A stretch of 7,941 nucleotides of DNA from Candidatus Zixiibacteriota bacterium (GTDB lineage: Bacteria > Zixibacteria > MSB-5A5 > JAABVY01 > JAHJOQ01), in assembly GCA_030631455.1 (NCBI GenBank), contig DAOVLC010000051.1, forward strand, positions 1 through 7,941. Reading direction: 5' to 3'. The position numbers were made by a program, and so were the translations under genes. The notes beneath the pieces were generated by a model. The model had not been told where the DNA came from, did not search any database, and was given only the letters and a program-made list of their open reading frames with translations. Positions 7,422 to 7,941 of this stretch are shown one piece after another; positions within the stretch are counted from its first letter, which is position 1, and each line of letters opens with the position of its first letter.

Positions 7422-7461
7422 AAAAGACGGAGCCGGCCCGACCTCTCAGCGGGCCAACTCC
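7422..7461 (-). terminator. Minus-strand intrinsic terminator of the candidate small RNA
   Basis: Arms 7461-7450 and 7440-7429 form a 12-bp stem as minus-strand RNA, with two U-G wobble pairs, a 9-base loop, and then GTCTTTTG on the 3' side. As plus-strand RNA the two wobble positions become C-A mismatches, so the helix favours a minus-strand transcript. The four-U tract is short and starts three bases after the stem. Confidence 0.6.
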
Positions 7462-7520
7462 AGATCCAGTCCTATTCGCCCTGGGGATTGGGCATTGGTA
7501 AGGTAAATGCGGAAAGAAAC
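7422..7520 (-). ncRNA. Candidate small RNA, about 100 nt, family unknown
   Basis: Inferred from signals alone: a strong minus-strand promoter (7527-7554) predicts a start near 7520, and a minus-strand intrinsic terminator lies at 7422-7461, giving a transcript of about 100 bases. It contains a second possible helix (GCCC/GGGC at 7493-7490 and 7481-7478 with an 8-base loop). The only reading frame starting in it is 16 codons (ATG at 7522, stop at 7472), with its ATG at or before the predicted start of transcription and no ribosome binding site. The sequence matches no RNA family or riboswitch I recognise. It could also be the leader of a transcript that continues towards 7306, or an attenuator. 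Confidence 0.45.
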
Positions 7521-7526
7521 ATATCT

Positions 7527-7554
7527 AATATAGTGCTTTTACCTGACTTGTCAA
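7527..7554 (-). promoter_or_regulatory. Strong sigma70-like promoter of the candidate small RNA
   Basis: On the minus strand TTGACA (7554-7549, perfect) is followed after 16 bases by TATATT (7532-7527, 4/6). The bases just upstream (about 7555-7585) are A/T-tract rich, like an UP element. No protein gene begins downstream, which makes this an orphan promoter unless it drives an RNA. Confidence 0.65.
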
Positions 7555-7768
7555 ACAAAAAATGAAGAAATCTCCAGTTTTTTAGGTTTCATCGCTATTT
7601 TTTATAGCGCATTTTCTGCGTTCCTGCCCCATCAACATATACCGGACTCTCTCTTTTGGAGGCCGACTTCTGCTGAGGAAGCGTGTCGAAATGCCGAGTT
7701 CCATTGCGCTGAAAGTCACAGATGATGCTGGGAGGGATAGAGCCTGAGAGGATTACAGTTCGCCATAG
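7555..7768. other. Intergenic stretch with an AT-rich hairpin, no supported gene
   Basis: The only clear structure is CGCTAT (7593-7598) paired with ATAGCG (7604-7609) around a five-T loop, followed on the plus strand by CATTTTC. It could be a weak plus-strand terminator or part of the promoter-proximal AT-rich DNA. A 40-codon minus-strand frame (7704-7582) lacks a ribosome binding site and resembles nothing I know. GGAGG at 7658-7662 has no suitable start codon after it. Confidence 0.4.
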
Positions 7769-7806
7769 AAAAAGCAGGAGCAGCCTCTCGGCTGCTCCTG
7801 TTGTTT
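7769..7806 (-). terminator. Intrinsic terminator after the dockerin-tailed gene (bidirectional)
   Basis: A perfect 11-bp stem (7775-7785 with 7790-7800) has a 4-base loop. On the minus strand it is followed by C and then TTTTT (7773-7769), placing it 51 bases past the stop codon of the gene entering from the right. On the plus strand it is followed by TTGTTT, so it can also stop transcripts from the left. Confidence 0.9.
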
Positions 7807-7851
7807 ATCTGCTACAAGACTTAATCTAAGCCTTGCAATGCTCAACGATGA

Positions 7852-7941
7852 TTATTGCAGTGGCCCGCAAGCTGCTACCCAATCCTCGCATGAACATGGC
7901 GGGTCACCGCCTGAGAAGATATATGCGATCAGGTAAACGAC
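7852..7941 (-). CDS. C-terminal 29 codons of a protein ending in a dockerin-like tail (partial)
   Basis: The frame is open at the right edge of the window and ends with TAA at 7854-7852. The visible tail begins VVYLIAYIFSGGDPPC and continues with three more cysteines or acidic residues to a Gly-Pro-Leu-Gln end; cysteines are at visible residues 16, 18 and 25. The pattern (D/V)xVYLIxYIFxGG(x)PPC matches the second half of dockerin type I-like repeats (typically ...DAVYLINYIFKGGPAPC) that end many large secreted proteins in Zixibacteria and related lineages. The Ca-binding Asp-rich half would lie just outside the window. The protein is therefore probably an exported or cell-surface protein whose main domain is not visible. 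The intrinsic terminator at 7769-7806 follows in the right orientation, which supports the reading frame being real. The identification rests on one short motif. Confidence 0.65.
   Translation of the reverse strand, partial: VVYLIAYIFSGGDPPCSCEDWVAACGPLQ

Noticed and set aside
7472..7522. 16-codon minus-strand frame just after the orphan promoter
   Set aside because: Its ATG falls at or before the predicted transcription start, it lacks a ribosome binding site, and its sequence is unremarkable; a leaderless peptide is possible but unsupported.
7582..7704. 40-codon minus-strand frame starting MELGISTRF
   Set aside because: No Shine-Dalgarno site before its ATG or an upstream in-frame GTG, no recognised similarity, and it runs into the AT-rich hairpin. 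It could be a remnant or conserved intergenic repeat, which only a genome-wide search would show.

Overview
The window carries five protein-coding genes, two of them cut by the window edges, separated by AT-richer intergenic stretches with recognisable promoters and terminators. Base composition is about 50% GC by eye and all genes are bacterial in style (Shine-Dalgarno sites, sigma70-like promoters, intrinsic terminators). I found no tRNA, rRNA, CRISPR array, insertion sequence or phage gene. The combination of a secreted Tricorn-type protease, a multi-PAS LuxR regulator and a dockerin-like C-terminal tail resembles uncultured FCB-group lineages such as Zixibacteria. That assignment is inference from protein style, not a phylogenetic result.

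Layout: (1) 1-870 (+), 3' part of an esterase/Antigen-85-family alpha/beta-hydrolase whose nucleophile-elbow serine is glycine, followed by a strong intrinsic terminator at 892-922. (2) 1019-4165 (-), a complete exported Tricorn protease homologue (two beta-propellers, PDZ, S41 protease core), convergent with the esterase. (3) 4166-4354, a divergent control region with promoters in both directions and a small dyad and direct repeat next to the protease -35. (4) 4355-5149 (+), folE2, GTP cyclohydrolase IB. (5) 5281-7305 (+), a four-PAS sensor ending in a LuxR-type DNA-binding domain, with its own promoter. (6) 7306-7851, about 550 bases without a convincing protein gene. It holds a minus-strand promoter about 100 bases upstream of a minus-strand intrinsic terminator, which together suggest an undescribed small RNA, and a second terminator at 7769-7806. 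(7) 7852-7941 (-), the last 29 codons of a protein ending in a dockerin-like, cysteine-containing tail.

How the genes relate: the protease and the dockerin-tailed protein look exported, and the esterase may be (its N-terminus is outside the window). FolE2 is a cytoplasmic pterin-pathway enzyme and the PAS-LuxR protein a soluble sensor-regulator. No obvious operon joins them; only folE2 and the PAS regulator share a strand with no terminator between them. I see no complete novel multi-gene system. The best leads are the candidate small RNA, the serine-less esterase, and the cysteine-bearing third PAS domain of the regulator.
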